NCBI GenBank assembly: GCA_963576475.1
Contig: OY754977.1
Location: 11,659,089 to 11,723,088, forward strand
Source: Molanna angustata
Lineage: Eukaryota; Arthropoda; Insecta; Trichoptera; Molannidae
Direction: 5' to 3'
DNA: 64,000 bases
A program made the position numbers and the translations under genes. The notes under the pieces were generated by a model. The model worked only from the letters and a program-made list of their open reading frames with translations, searched no databases and was not told where the DNA came from. The first letter of the stretch is position 1, and each line of letters opens with the position of its first letter. Positions 11,246-20,940 of this stretch are shown piece by piece.

Positions 11246-11478
11246 ATTTTATTTTATTTTATTTTATTTTATTTTATTTTATTTTATTTTATTTTATTTT
11301 ATTTTATTTTATTTTATTTTATTTTATTTTATTTTATTTTATTTTATTTTATTTTATTTTATTTTATTTTATTTTATTTTATTTTATTTTATTTTATTTT
11401 ATTTTATTTTATTTTATTTTATTTTATTTTATTTTATTTTATTTTATTTTATTTTATTTTATTTTATTTTATTTTATT
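11246..11478. repeat. Pure (ATTTT)n microsatellite, about 46 copies
   Basis: The run is 233 bp of ATTTT without a single interruption visible. It sits exactly where the AAAAT tail of the adjoining minus-strand SINE should be. The long F/Y/I/L open frames over it are artefacts of the repeat. Confidence 0.95.
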
Positions 11479-11640
11479 CGTAATACACAGATGGAGTTCA
11501 CGTACTAATTCCACGCCGGAGAACGTACATAATATAAACACAATTGAAATGTGTTGAATCGGGAATCGAACCAAGGGACCTTAAGCTCTGCGGTCAGATA
11601 TCCAACCAAATGAGCCACGAAGGCTGACAGTTTTTTCATT
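11479..11640 (-). mobile_element. tRNA-derived SINE, family 1 (head and short body)
   Basis: Minus strand carries GTGGCTCATTTGG and GGTTCGATTCCCG as degenerate A and B boxes, followed by a shortened body and the ATTTT tract at 11246-11478 as tail. The body is much shorter than at 3343 and 14320. Confidence 0.65.
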
Positions 11641-11714
11641 TTAATTTTATTAATATAAGTATAAATATATACATATATTTTTTTTACATTTTATTTCACT
11701 CTATATTATTACAA

Positions 11715-11850
11715 TCGTGCCATGCATGCTAAATTAAGCATAAGCTTGTGCTATAGGTGAACGAAATCGGTCGAGGCAGGATTCGAACTCGCGACCACTG
11801 GATTACTAGCCCAATGCACTAACCGCTCTGCCATCGACCCATCTAAATCT
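11715..11850 (-). mobile_element. tRNA-derived SINE, family 2
   Basis: Minus strand from 11850: GATGG.AGAGCGGTTAGTGCA (A box) and GAGTTCGAATCCTGCC (B box), then CACCTATAG, AAGCTTATGCTTAATTTAGC. The body is shared with 16545-16670 and 37205-37345 and differs from family 1. Confidence 0.75.
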
Positions 11851-11854
11851 AATA

Positions 11855-12070
11855 TACATACATACCATCACGCCATGTCCCTTGCGGGGTAGGCAGAGAG
11901 AACCAAACGCCACATTTTGCTATCCTGGCACGCATTTCTCGCCTCGTCCACATTCATGCATCGTCTCATACATGTTCGTCTGTTGCTCACACTTCTAACA
12001 TTTCCGTCTTTGAGAATATCGTTCACATGGTCGTTCCATCCCTTTCTTGGGCGTCCCCGACCTCTCATTC
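11855..12070 (-). pseudogene. 3' end of LINE family A
   Basis: The minus strand has an open 66-codon frame reading RGRGRPRKGWNDHVNDIL, then CMRRCMNVDEARNACQDSKM and WRLVLSAYPARDMA, immediately followed by the GGCGTGATGGTATGTATG tail. This is the best-preserved family A terminus in the window and defines the family's C-terminal motif. Confidence 0.75.
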
Positions 12071-12079
12071 CATTCCATA

Positions 12080-12960
12080 AATCTAATATTACCCCACAAT
12101 TAGGTATGCATATTTCCCCAGACCAGACATTAATCCCTGGTGACTATCTTTTGTTGTACCTATCTGTGGACGTACCCCAGTAAAAATGCAGGTAAATTTT
12201 GTTTAAGCACCTGTTTTATGTAAGTCTGAGACGTTCATAAAATTTGTTAAGTACTTAATTATTTGACAAAAGTGTTGCATTGTAAAACCCCTCTTGAGAT
12301 TCTATTGTTATCTCCTTTTCAAATGAGGACTCACTCATACTTATTTTGGGTGCCTTATCTTTTAATAATGTTATTGAAGATACTTCATAATATTTACTAA
12401 GTTAAAGTATAGTTACATTTTTTATGTAAAAATATGTGCAGAAATATGGTAGGGGATCCATATCTTAAAACTAATATAATTGATTCCGGATATGTGTGAT
12501 TGGTAGGAAAATAAATACATATGCACTAATCAAAGATTTTTATTGTACCTATATACTTTATTTATATGCAGATAGCACATAATTAACACATTCACAAAAA
12601 GTCGCCGGAAAAAATATCTATCAGATAATTTTATTAATAATGCCTGATTTCTTATTCCTCTCTTCTTTCTCTCCTTATCCTTATATTTTCCTATCATTGC
12701 TGTGAAGTGAGGGGCTACGCATGACACGTTCTTAATACGTACTTATCTTGGCTTAATCATAAAAATGTATAAATCAATACTCTATCATAATCCGATATAT
12801 AAGATTATACTAGGCAAAACTTTAGATCACAAATCTATGTAGACTTTCCGGCCCCAAAACTAAAACAGATAATAGGCATGATTGCAAATTTAATATGCTC
12901 ACAGTCAGAACTATCCTGATTTTTTTTCTAGTGAAACAGAAAAACTTGAAGAAAATTCAA
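12080..12960. other. Unassigned AT-rich spacer
   Basis: No gene recognised. Bases 12640-12715 (TC-rich, ending CTATCATTGCTGTGAAG) resemble 13425-13480 in the 3' UTR of the LINE remnant next door, so a second copy of that 3' UTR is likely here. Confidence 0.45.
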
Positions 12961-12976
12961 AATCAACATATCGAAG

Positions 12977-13228
12977 AAAAATACAACTGCAGCACAGAAA
13001 TTACTGTCATACAGGGAAATATTATTTTACAATGACCTGCCCACTTCCATTAGAGAAATAAAAATACAACTGCAGCACAGAAATTACTGTCATACAGGGA
13101 AATATTATTTTACAATGACCTGCCCACTTCCATTAGAGAAATAAAAATACAACTGCAGCACAGAAATTACTGTCATACAGGGAAATATTATTTTACAATG
13201 ACCTGCCCACTTCCATTAGAGAAATAAA
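12977..13228 (+). repeat. Three near-identical 83-bp tandem copies
   Basis: The landmark ATACAACTGCAGCACAG starts at 12981, 13064 and 13147, a constant 83-bp period. I see no differences between units apart from the entry edge. Because 83 is not a multiple of three, the duplication breaks the LINE reading frame. Confidence 0.95.
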
Positions 13229-13706
13229 AGATCAAAACAAATTTGAAATAGCATGAAAAGGACATATTTTGCAAGTTGAATTTTTCTTCTGTGTGTGATT
13301 ACAATACTCATACCTATCTCTCGAACACAAGTTTTTAACTCTATCGAGAGAGTATCAACATTGTAATTTTGTTTAATTTTGTTACTATATAAAAATATTT
13401 TGTAATATTATACACCTGATTACATCTTCCTCTCCTCTTCCTTTCCTTATCCCTTAGTCTTCCTATCATTGCTATGATTTCTTCTTATATGCTATCTTCT
13501 TTGTTTTTTGTTTTTTTTTTCCTTTTTTTATTACTTTTCTTCTACTATCTTTATTTATTTTGTAATGTGATTAACTTATTGCCATAGTACACATTGTTTT
13601 GTATATTTAACAATTACTCTGGTTGGTTAGAAGAAATTGCCATTAGGCAATAAGCCCGCCAGTGTACTAATTATATGTACAAGAAGATTAAATAAATAAA
13701 TAAAAT
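12977..13706 (+). mobile_element. LINE 3' terminus with TAAA tail
   Basis: The first 250 bp encode the typical CR1/L2-type ORF2 end (KLLSYREILFYNDLPTSIREI), present three times because of a tandem duplication. A 3' UTR follows (TTGCCATAGTACACATTG, GCCATTAGGCAATAAGCCCG) and the element closes with a short TAAA repeat at 13690-13706. CR1/L2-group elements typically end in a short simple repeat instead of poly(A). Confidence 0.6.
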
Positions 13707-14039
13707 ATATATAATATTAATCTTACTCTATGTTATATCATAAAAAGTGATTGAGATCAAAATTTTTGTATAAATGAATATAATTATATTATTAATTTTA
13801 ACACCAAAGTCTGCTAAAGTCTGAAGCTGATCTTAAACTTATTTTAATCAACTTCACGAGTAACCCTACTGTTCTTATATTCAATATTTTTTTGTTTTTT
13901 TCTTTTGTACTTTTCTTCTGATATCTTTATAATCATTATTTTATTTTTGTCATTTCATTACCTTATCGCCATAGTACACATTGTATTGTATAAATACTAG
14001 CGAAACCCGACAATCTTGGTTTTCCCTATATTATTAAAA

Positions 14040-14215
14040 ATGGTCCCTCCAGTCCGTCCCGTCCCTTCAGTGTCTCCCGTCCCTTCAGTGCCTCTCGTCC
14101 CTTCAGTGCCTCCCGTCCCTCCCGTCCCTCCAGTCCGTCCCGTCCCTTCAGTGTCTCCCGTCCCTTCAGTGCCTCTCGTCCCTTCAGGGCCTCTCGTCCT
14201 TTCAGTGCCTCCATT
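14040..14215 (+). repeat. CCC-rich minisatellite, 15-bp core
   Basis: Variants of CCCGTCCCTTCAGTG repeat about eleven times in higher-order blocks. A more diverged array of the same core is at 49570-49670, and both follow an ACTAGC..CCGACA. motif, so the two loci belong to one repeat family. The proline/valine-rich frame over it is not considered a gene. Confidence 0.85.
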
Positions 14216-14319
14216 CCAATTGGTCCAGCTGTCCTTGAGTTATAAATAGTGTAACTAACCTGACTGACCTGAATGTATTTTATATAAATATATTGATTAA
14301 AATAATTTGTCGACAAAAC

Positions 14320-14570
14320 AATGAAAGATTTTATTTTTATTTTTGTATTGCTTCTCTGTCAACTAACAGGTAGGTACTATGTCAAATATTAATTTAACAA
14401 ATACCCAATAAAAAGTCGTTACATTCTGATATTGAATGTCTCACAGGTCCAGACTGAAAACACAATTAAAAACTAATCAATATATTGTATCCACCGGGAA
14501 TCTAACCCGGGACCTTTGGAACAACAGTCAGATGCCTAACTAACTGAGCCACGAAGGCCAACATTGACAT
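14320..14570 (-). mobile_element. tRNA-derived SINE, family 1
   Basis: Minus strand: GTGGCTCAGTTAG (A box), GGTTAGATTCCCGG (B box with one change), then the same body as 3343-3580 (GTTTTCAGTCTGGA, TTTGACATAGTACCT) and an AAAAT tail at 14320-14340. Confidence 0.75.
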
Positions 14571-14614
14571 ATTTTTCCTTTCTTATAACAAATTTAACAG
14601 TTAGATGCGAGTTC

Positions 14615-14739
14615 GTGCAGATACCCTACTGACCAAATGTGCAGATACCCTACTGACCAAATGTGCAGATACCCTACTGACCAAATGTGCAGATACCCTA
14701 CTGACCAAATGTGCAGATACCCTACTGACCAAATGTGCA
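14615..14739 (+). repeat. Five identical 24-bp tandem repeats
   Basis: The unit GTGCAGATACCCTACTGACC plus AAAT starts at 14615, 14639, 14663, 14687 and 14711 without visible differences. The frame across it repeats ADTLLTKC, a by-product of the 24-bp period. Confidence 0.95.
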
Positions 14740-15079
14740 TTGATTGATTACATACCATTGATTGTTCTACCTCTCACTCCCCTATACTTGTCTTTTTCTA
14801 CAGTTCGTCTTCCATCTTTGTGTTTGATACTGTTTGCCAGAAGTTACGCAATGGCGCTGAATGAAAAATAAATGTTTTTTTAGGTTTATTTACTAAACCT
14901 GAAGCATTAATGCAACGTCACATCATATTTTTCTAGGTATTTTTGTCTTCTTTAATTAAAAAAAAAAAATTACTCTACGCCTTATAGTTTATTAAAAATA
15001 TATGATAAACGTTGAAAATCGGGGTATGCCATTATTTTTCTACAAGAATTTATACAGAACATTATCAAAAAGTTAAGGT

Positions 15080-15215
15080 ATATTATTGTTTATGAATATC
15101 CAAACTATCTAAATTATTTTTTTCAAAACGATTTGATTAGAAATAATGATGGTATATCAAATTGAAAAATAGGTATGTTGGCAGCATTCCCCCCCCTTAA
15201 TTCAAATAAATGTTT
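15080..15215 (+). repeat. MITE-like repeat M1 (inverted partner at 35413-35545)
   Basis: AAACTATCTAAATTATTTTT, CAAAACGATTTGAT, AATGATGGTATATCAAATTG and GTTGGCAGCA.TCCCCC appear here and, in reverse complement, at 35413-35545 with only scattered changes. Non-coding, class unknown. Confidence 0.75.
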
Positions 15216-15649
15216 AAATTGTGTGTTTTTTTCGACATTCGTTTGGTGTATGGAAACAAGAAATTACATTATGTGAATATAAAATTATAGAAACCTTGCG
15301 AATGGTATTACCTGTCGTATCGGCTTTATGATATAAAAAAAATCTACAACATTCGGCATGACGAGTTTTTCTATTTTTATATGAATTGGAATAGTATTTT
15401 TAGAATCAACAACTTTAGTCATGACAGAGAATTAGCAAAGTTTAAAACACGCGAAATGGTTATTAAGAAAATACTCTGGTTAAAAATGTCTTTTGTTTGC
15501 GTTGAACCTTTTATAAATGGGTTGTTTCTATGTTCAGTGTATATTTTTAAAAATAAATAACAAATGTAGTTAATATTTATTTTATTGTTCGATTGTAAGT
15601 AAAATTTTCGAATAATATTTACCTATAATCAATATAGTGGAAAGTAACG

Positions 15650-16060
15650 GAAATTGCAATCACTTCCTCAAAAGAATACTTGTACTCTGTTTTTTCTGAG
15701 AAAACGATAAAACTATACGTATTATAATCTTTTTTTCCCGAGATAATGACCAAATCATACGCATTATATATTTTTTTTCATGAGAGAACAACCAAAACAT
15801 GCGCATTTTACTCATTTTAACCGAAAGAATAACCAAACCATGCGCATTTAATTTTTTTCCTGAGAGAACGACCAAACCATGCGCATTATATTTTTTTCTC
15901 GAGAAAAAACCATGCGCATTATAATCTTATTTCTGAGAGAATGACCAAACCATGCGCATTATATTCTTTTTTCCCGAGCGAATTACCAAATCATGCGCAT
16001 TATAATATATTTTTTCCTGAGCGAATGACCAAACCATGTACATTATACCCCACTACCTCC
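15650..16060 (+). repeat. Minisatellite array A (GAATGACCAAACCATGCGCATT unit)
   Basis: About ten diverged units of 35-48 bp share ATGACCAAACCATGCGCATT, spaced by T-rich linkers. Array B at 17625-18003 carries the same core with shorter linkers. The two arrays are part of a larger duplicated block. Confidence 0.9.
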
Positions 16061-16229
16061 TCAATATCATTATGTTACCTTATAATAAAGGAAAAAAAAA
16101 TAAATGAAAAATGACGTTACAAATAATGTATACCCAACCAATGGGACTATGATTTTTAATATGAAAATGTTATTTATGTAGTTGATCCAGAAAAAAAAAT
16201 ATCAGTCAGAAGACTCAACAATGAATTTG

Positions 16230-16420
16230 AACACTCATTACAATTCAAATGTCGAGCGTTATTTTTGGATAGAATACTTTTAGGTTGGCAACCCTAGTAG
16301 CATAGTTTAGACTTGGCTGTGTAGTGATAAAACTCATTCATTCATGCCATTACGGCATATCCCACAATGTGGGGTAACCAGCGAAATATGTGCGGGTGTG
16401 CATTACCTTCAATTGATATA
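16230..16420 (+). repeat. Paralogous segment without the Helitron-like insertion
   Basis: ATTCAAATGTCGA.CGTTATTTTT, AGGTTGGCAACCCT and GGTGTGCGGGTGTGC style blocks run in the same order as at 18170-18197 plus 19176-19320. The second locus is interrupted by a 978-bp element; this one is not, so it serves as an empty site. Confidence 0.7.
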
Positions 16421-16544
16421 TTTATTTTATGACTATTATGATCGTTTAAACGTATTTCACAGTTTGTCACGGTCAACACTAATGATTTTTTTTTAAAAGA
16501 AGGTATATGTTCTTGTAGTAACAAGTACATATACATCCTAATAC

Positions 16545-16670
16545 GTTCCCTACATTAAGCATAAATGCTTGTGACATAGGTGAACGAAACCGGTCGTGGC
16601 AGGATTCGAACTCGCGACCACTGTATTACAAACCCAGCGCACTAACCGCTCTGCCATCACCCATCTAAAT
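16545..16670 (-). mobile_element. tRNA-derived SINE, family 2
   Basis: Minus strand: GGCAGAGCGGTTAGTGCGCT (A box) and GAGTTCGAATCCTGCCACGA (B box), followed by CACCTATGTC and AAGCATTTATGCTTAATGTA. Same body as 11715 and 37205. Confidence 0.75.
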
Positions 16671-16829
16671 GATCCCTTATTTATAATAAATCGTCTTAAA
16701 ATTGTGTCTAGGTCGTCGTTACGTGCAAGCCTGTCGCACACGTTTTGAATAATTTAACATATTATTGCTTTCACACATTATTAATTTTGTGCGTATGCCA
16801 GTTTTACAATATGCCTACATATACCATCG

Positions 16830-17235
16830 GTTTATAAACGGTGTTTCGTGGAACCCTTGAGTTACGTGGAGGCTCAAGATTTCGAGACTTCGACACGGTG
16901 GAAATGAAGATGTTAAGGTGGGCTGGGGTCTGGCAAAGTTTGACAAAGTGAGGAATGTCCACGTCCGCGGTAGTTTCAAAGTGGCCCCAATAGACGAAAA
17001 AATAGAAAACAGGCTCAAATGGTATGGCCACATTTTGAGACGACCGACGGACAATATGATAAATAAAGCCTTGGACATCGAGACTCCAGCGAGAAGACCT
17101 GGCAGACCACCAGCCACGTGGCTGTAGAGCATCAAGAAGCATCTGCGAGAGAGGGAGCTGAATCCTGATCTGGCACAGGACAGGCGAGTTTGGCGAGAAT
17201 AAGGAAAGCCGACCCCAAGTAAATGGAACCGAGGT
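16830..17235 (+). pseudogene. RTE-like retrotransposon C-terminus
   Basis: Plus strand reads VAPIDEKIENRLKWYGHILR, RPTDNMINKAL, RRPGRPPATW, a stop, then SIKKHLRERELNPDLAQDRR and VWRE. RLRWYGHVLRR...GRGRPPTTW....DL.P..A.DR..WR is the standard C-terminal tail of endonuclease-reverse transcriptase proteins of the RTE group. One internal stop and lost frame upstream make it a relic. Confidence 0.7.
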
Positions 17236-17624
17236 TACCGAGGCCTGTTGTAAAATATGCGAGTTCATTCTTTTCCTCCAATGTACTTTTTTCACAATTA
17301 ACTTTTTTGTCATTGAGATGGGATTCCACAAAAAAAACAGTTAAGGTTCCATAGCCAAAAAAGATTGGGCGTCCCTGGCCTATACTGTAAAATGATTGTA
17401 TTCAAATACATTTTTCCACGTGATACAATAACAATGTTGTTGACCCATCGCTTCCCATCGACTTAATCATTATTGATAATCCATCATCGCTGTCGAATAA
17501 CGCACATGCTTCACTGACATACAGAATACTAAATATTAATCTTATAGAGACACTCCCTATAGCTTTCGTCCAAAGGAGTATCAAAATAACGTCATGAAAT
17601 TTAAGTTGTTTATTCATTCATTCA

Positions 17625-18003
17625 TCATTCATACAAAATCATGCACATTATAATATTTTTTTCCTTGAGAGAATGACCAAATCATGCGAATTATTTTCCC
17701 GAGAGAGAGAATGACCAAACCATGTGCATTATTTTCGCGAGAGAATGATCAAACCATGCGCATTATTTTCCCGAAAGAATGACCAAACCATGCGCATTAT
17801 ATTCCCGAAAGAATGACAAAACCATGCGCATTATTTTCGTGAGAGAATAACCGAAAAATGCTCATTATTTTCCCGAGAGAATGACCAAACCATGCGCATT
17901 ATTCTCCCGAGAGTATGACGAAACCGTGCGCATAATTTTCGTGAGAGAATAACCAAACCATGCGCATTATTTTCCCGAGAGAATGACCAAACCATGCGCA
18001 TAG
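17625..18003 (+). repeat. Minisatellite array B
   Basis: Eleven or so units of about 33-35 bp share GAGAGAATGACCAAACCATG followed by CGCATT. Units are more regular than in array A, suggesting more recent homogenisation. Confidence 0.9.
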
Positions 18004-18197
18004 GATCGCTTATAAGACTGGCCCACTACCTCTACAAGAATAATTCTGTGAAAAATAACATTGAATAATTTATATTTTAATGAATTAATGTTATATTGAT
18101 TCATAAAAATCAATATAATAATATTAATTCTTTAACAATCACTTCACTCAACAAGAAATTCTAACACTCGGAATTCAAATGTCGACCGTTATTTTTA

Positions 18198-19175
18198 TCC
18201 AACTGTCGATGCGTTCATGAGAATTCAATTCTCTTAATGAATCGACATTATTAAGCCAAGATACGTGTACGAAGGAAAATTTTGTATGGCGTAGTGGACT
18301 TTTTGCATGCTAATAACACCAACTAGAGGCCTCGCAGCATATATGTTCCAATACATGGATTTACTCAGAATTCGGAGTAGAACATTTTATGTGAGTTTTG
18401 TGTGTGTGTCTGTGTGTGGGTGTGTGTGTCCGTCCCCCTTTTATAACTTTTGATCCGCTCAATTTACAGAACCCAATTTTTCAGAATATATAAACAGTTA
18501 TAGGCCTACAAAACTTTTATACTCGGAATTGTGAATTTTCGATTCAGTCAGGGATTATCAACTTTTAAATTTTTACTTTATTTTTCCATATATCTCAGAA
18601 ACCATAAAAGCTAGAACGCTGAAAATTGGTATAAAGATAGACAAATACAAAATCTCAAATAAGTTTTTTTCAAAAAATTCCAGGGTTTCTCAAACATTTT
18701 TTATTAAGAAAAATATTTTTTTTATGATAAATTTATGAGTTTAACTGCCTATATTTCCATTTTTTTAAATATCGAAAAAAGCCAAAACACCCCAACTAGA
18801 TAATTTAATTTTATATAAAAAATATAAACATTGTATTACCACATATCAAATTTTTTTTAAAATTTAGTGAAGACATCACTTCATACAATTTGTATGGCAG
18901 TCGCCTATACACAATATGTAAGAAAACTTAATAGTTTGATACTTAAATCTCCAAACATACATACATACCATCATACTGTTTTCATATTCTGTGTAGGAAA
19001 AACAGACTGACCTCCATACTATCCTATCCTGACAAACATACCTACATGTTTTATATAGAAAATAAAATATCTTCAAATATTTATTAATTTGTGTTGTTTA
19101 TAGTTTAGTGCGTATTCTTTGATTATGCATACTATCGCCATCGACAGTTGGATCTCATGTGTTACATGCAACTAG
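18198..19175 (+). mobile_element. Helitron-like (Helentron/HINE-type) non-autonomous element, copy 1
   Basis: The element begins TC after an A (18197) and ends CTAG before a T (19176), the classic Helitron A/T target. Subterminal inverted repeats are ATCCAACTGTCGATGCG at 18197-18213 and CGCCATCGACAGTTGGAT at 19136-19153. A small stem (CATGT-GTT-ACATG) lies just before the CTAG. Copy 2 at 23755-24674 matches throughout, and the paralogous empty site at 16258-16290 lacks it. No Rep/helicase ORF is present, so it would depend on a partner elsewhere. Confidence 0.6.
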
Positions 19176-19249
19176 TATATAATATTTTCAGGTTGGCAAC
19201 CCTGGCAATATAGTTCATTATTAGTTGACTGTAGGTATAGTAATAAAAC

Positions 19250-19420
19250 TCAGTCATTCATACCATCACGGCATATGGGGTGACTGGCGAAAGGTGTGCG
19301 GGTGTGCTGTACCTTATAAATGGCGCTGCGCAGAACCGACAATCGTGGAGGCGAACTCTACAGGAGGCCAAGACCCGACGTGGGCTGTAGAGCCACGGAT
19401 GATGATGATGATGATGAGGT
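19250..19420 (+). repeat. Retroelement 3' end with GAT-repeat tail
   Basis: CATACCATCACGGCATATGG, GGTGTGCGGGTGTGC, then GGAGGCCAAGACCCGACGTG, GGCTGTAGAGCCACG and a GATGAT run at 19399-19416. The first block recurs at 16340, 31350 and 42390. The ending resembles RTE-type LINE or LINE-mobilised SINE tails. Confidence 0.5.
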
Positions 19421-19599
19421 ATACTACTCATAGTAAAAGTAAATAAGAGAACACCTTGATTATATTAAAATTGCACTAACAAGGAATAAATATTTTTTTC
19501 CTGGTTTTCTATAAAATAATTTCAAGTAATTGATGAATTTATTCAGTTTTAGCGTAATTGTCGGAATAAATCAGATTTTTTAAGAAATAATAATAGGAT

Positions 19600-20100
19600 A
19601 AGAATTTATAAAGTGATGTTTAGTGATACAATATCACTCCGAGGGCACTATAGCTTATTTGTTGGCTCTACGAAACAAGGTAGTCTTAACAAGTCTACCG
19701 AAGGTGTCAATTCACTTAGCTCCACGTATGCCAAGGGGCAATTTATTCCACTTTAAACCGCCCGTTCACACTGAAATCGCGATCGTAGTTATCCACCTTA
19801 TTAATCTGTCTAATTCCTTTAGAGTTGGTTCTCTATTATCCAGATGATCTCAATGTAAGCTGTCATCCTGATGGAACAACATTCTTTTGACACAGTTGTT
19901 GAATGTAGTGTGGATCCAAGTCGTTCAGAGCCTTTAACACCACCAGAAATACTTTATAGTCTACTCGTTCTGGAAATTTCAGCCAGTGTATTACGTTAAG
20001 AATAGGTGTTATGTAACGTATTTTGTCAGCTCCATATATCAACCTCACAGCTGCTTTAAATACTATTCGCATTCTATCAATCTGATACTTGGGCAAACCA
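19600..20100 (-). pseudogene. Reverse-transcriptase C-terminus, L2/CR1-like
   Basis: Minus strand: MPKYQIDRMRIVFKAAVRLI, YITPILNVIHWLKFPERVDY, KVFLVVLKALNDLDPHYI, then after stops LWNKLPLGIRGAKSIDTFGR and LVKTTLFRRA. This is the canonical C-terminus of L2/CR1 ORF2 (ITPILR.LHWLPV..RI.FK.L.L..KAL....P.YL ... WN.LP..IR....I..FK..LKT.LF..A). The last 80 bp recur at 46920-46998. Confidence 0.75.
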
Positions 20101-20164
20101 GCATAAATAGAAAAGTAGGTGTATTAATTTGAATCGAATCATGACAATAGTGAATATAAATAAA

Positions 20165-20425
20165 AAAGTTACATAATTCATCAATTAATATTTATATAAT
20201 TCATCAATAAATAAAATATTTATATAATTCATCAATAAATAAAATATTTATATAATTCATCAATCAATTGGTATATAATTCATCAATGAATAAAATAGTT
20301 ATATAATTCATCAATTAATAATTAAATAATTCATCAATGCATAAAATAGTTATTTAATTCATCAATGAATTAAATAGTTATAAAATTCATCAATGAATAA
20401 AATAGTTATATAATTCAAAATAATA
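20165..20425 (+). repeat. AT-rich minisatellite, 27-31 bp unit
   Basis: About nine units share ATAATTCATCAAT plus an (A/T)AATAAAATA linker. Units vary at a few positions, with two sequence sub-types (AATATTTAT and AATAGTTAT linkers) grouped in different halves. Confidence 0.9.
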
Positions 20426-20559
20426 TTTCTTTCGATATCCCTGCCAAAAATTTATTGATATAGTAAAATTAACTATTAGCTATCTCGCTTAAAGGGAAAA
20501 AATCGTTTACCCAAATATTATCTATTATTATAAGAAGACATTCATAAAAATGCAATTGT

Positions 20560-20940
20560 CTGTCCGGGCCGTCTGACCATTGCAGAATGTAAGCCGGAAA
20601 TAGGGCACTTCCCGCCTTTGGGGTCTAGACTGCAGACTCTAGGGCCAATGAAAGCATATCCGGTCTATCTCGCGCGCCAAAAATTTACACACCCATCAAT
20701 GGGGAAGATTGTAAAGGGGCAGTTGTTGTGTTCGGTGTTCCTTCCGGTCCTGGGGGCCTTCATTCATGATTATAAGTTGTGTATTTCCGGAATTTACTAT
20801 CGTTGCGTACTACTAGAGACGTACGGCTACCCATTTTTATGCATTCATGAATGGAGTGACTCCGTCCCATTCATCGTTTTGAATTCCTTTAGAACCATTC
20901 ATGTCCCTTTACCCTCCGCTTCTATGGAATAGTGGAGAGT
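20560..20940 (+). other. Unassigned higher-GC segment with a 104-codon open frame
   Basis: This block is clearly richer in GC than its flanks and is open from 20618 to 20932, but the translation shows no domain, signal or repeat I recognise. Short inverted motifs (CATTCATGA, TCTAGACTGCAGACTCTAG) hint at a transposon remnant. I do not claim a gene. Confidence 0.3.

Noticed and set aside
11221..11557. Hydrophobic F/Y/I/L-rich membrane proteins
   Set aside because: Pure translation of the ATTTT microsatellite.
14016..14316. Pro/Val-rich or Glu/Lys/Gly-rich repeat proteins
   Set aside because: Both strands are open only because the 15-bp minisatellite period is a multiple of three.
15650..18003. 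CRISPR array
   Set aside because: Units are diverged, spacers are T-rich linkers and the context is eukaryotic; these are minisatellites.
20618..20932. 104-residue gene
   Set aside because: Open but no domain, splice or codon evidence; neighbouring short inverted motifs suggest repeat origin.
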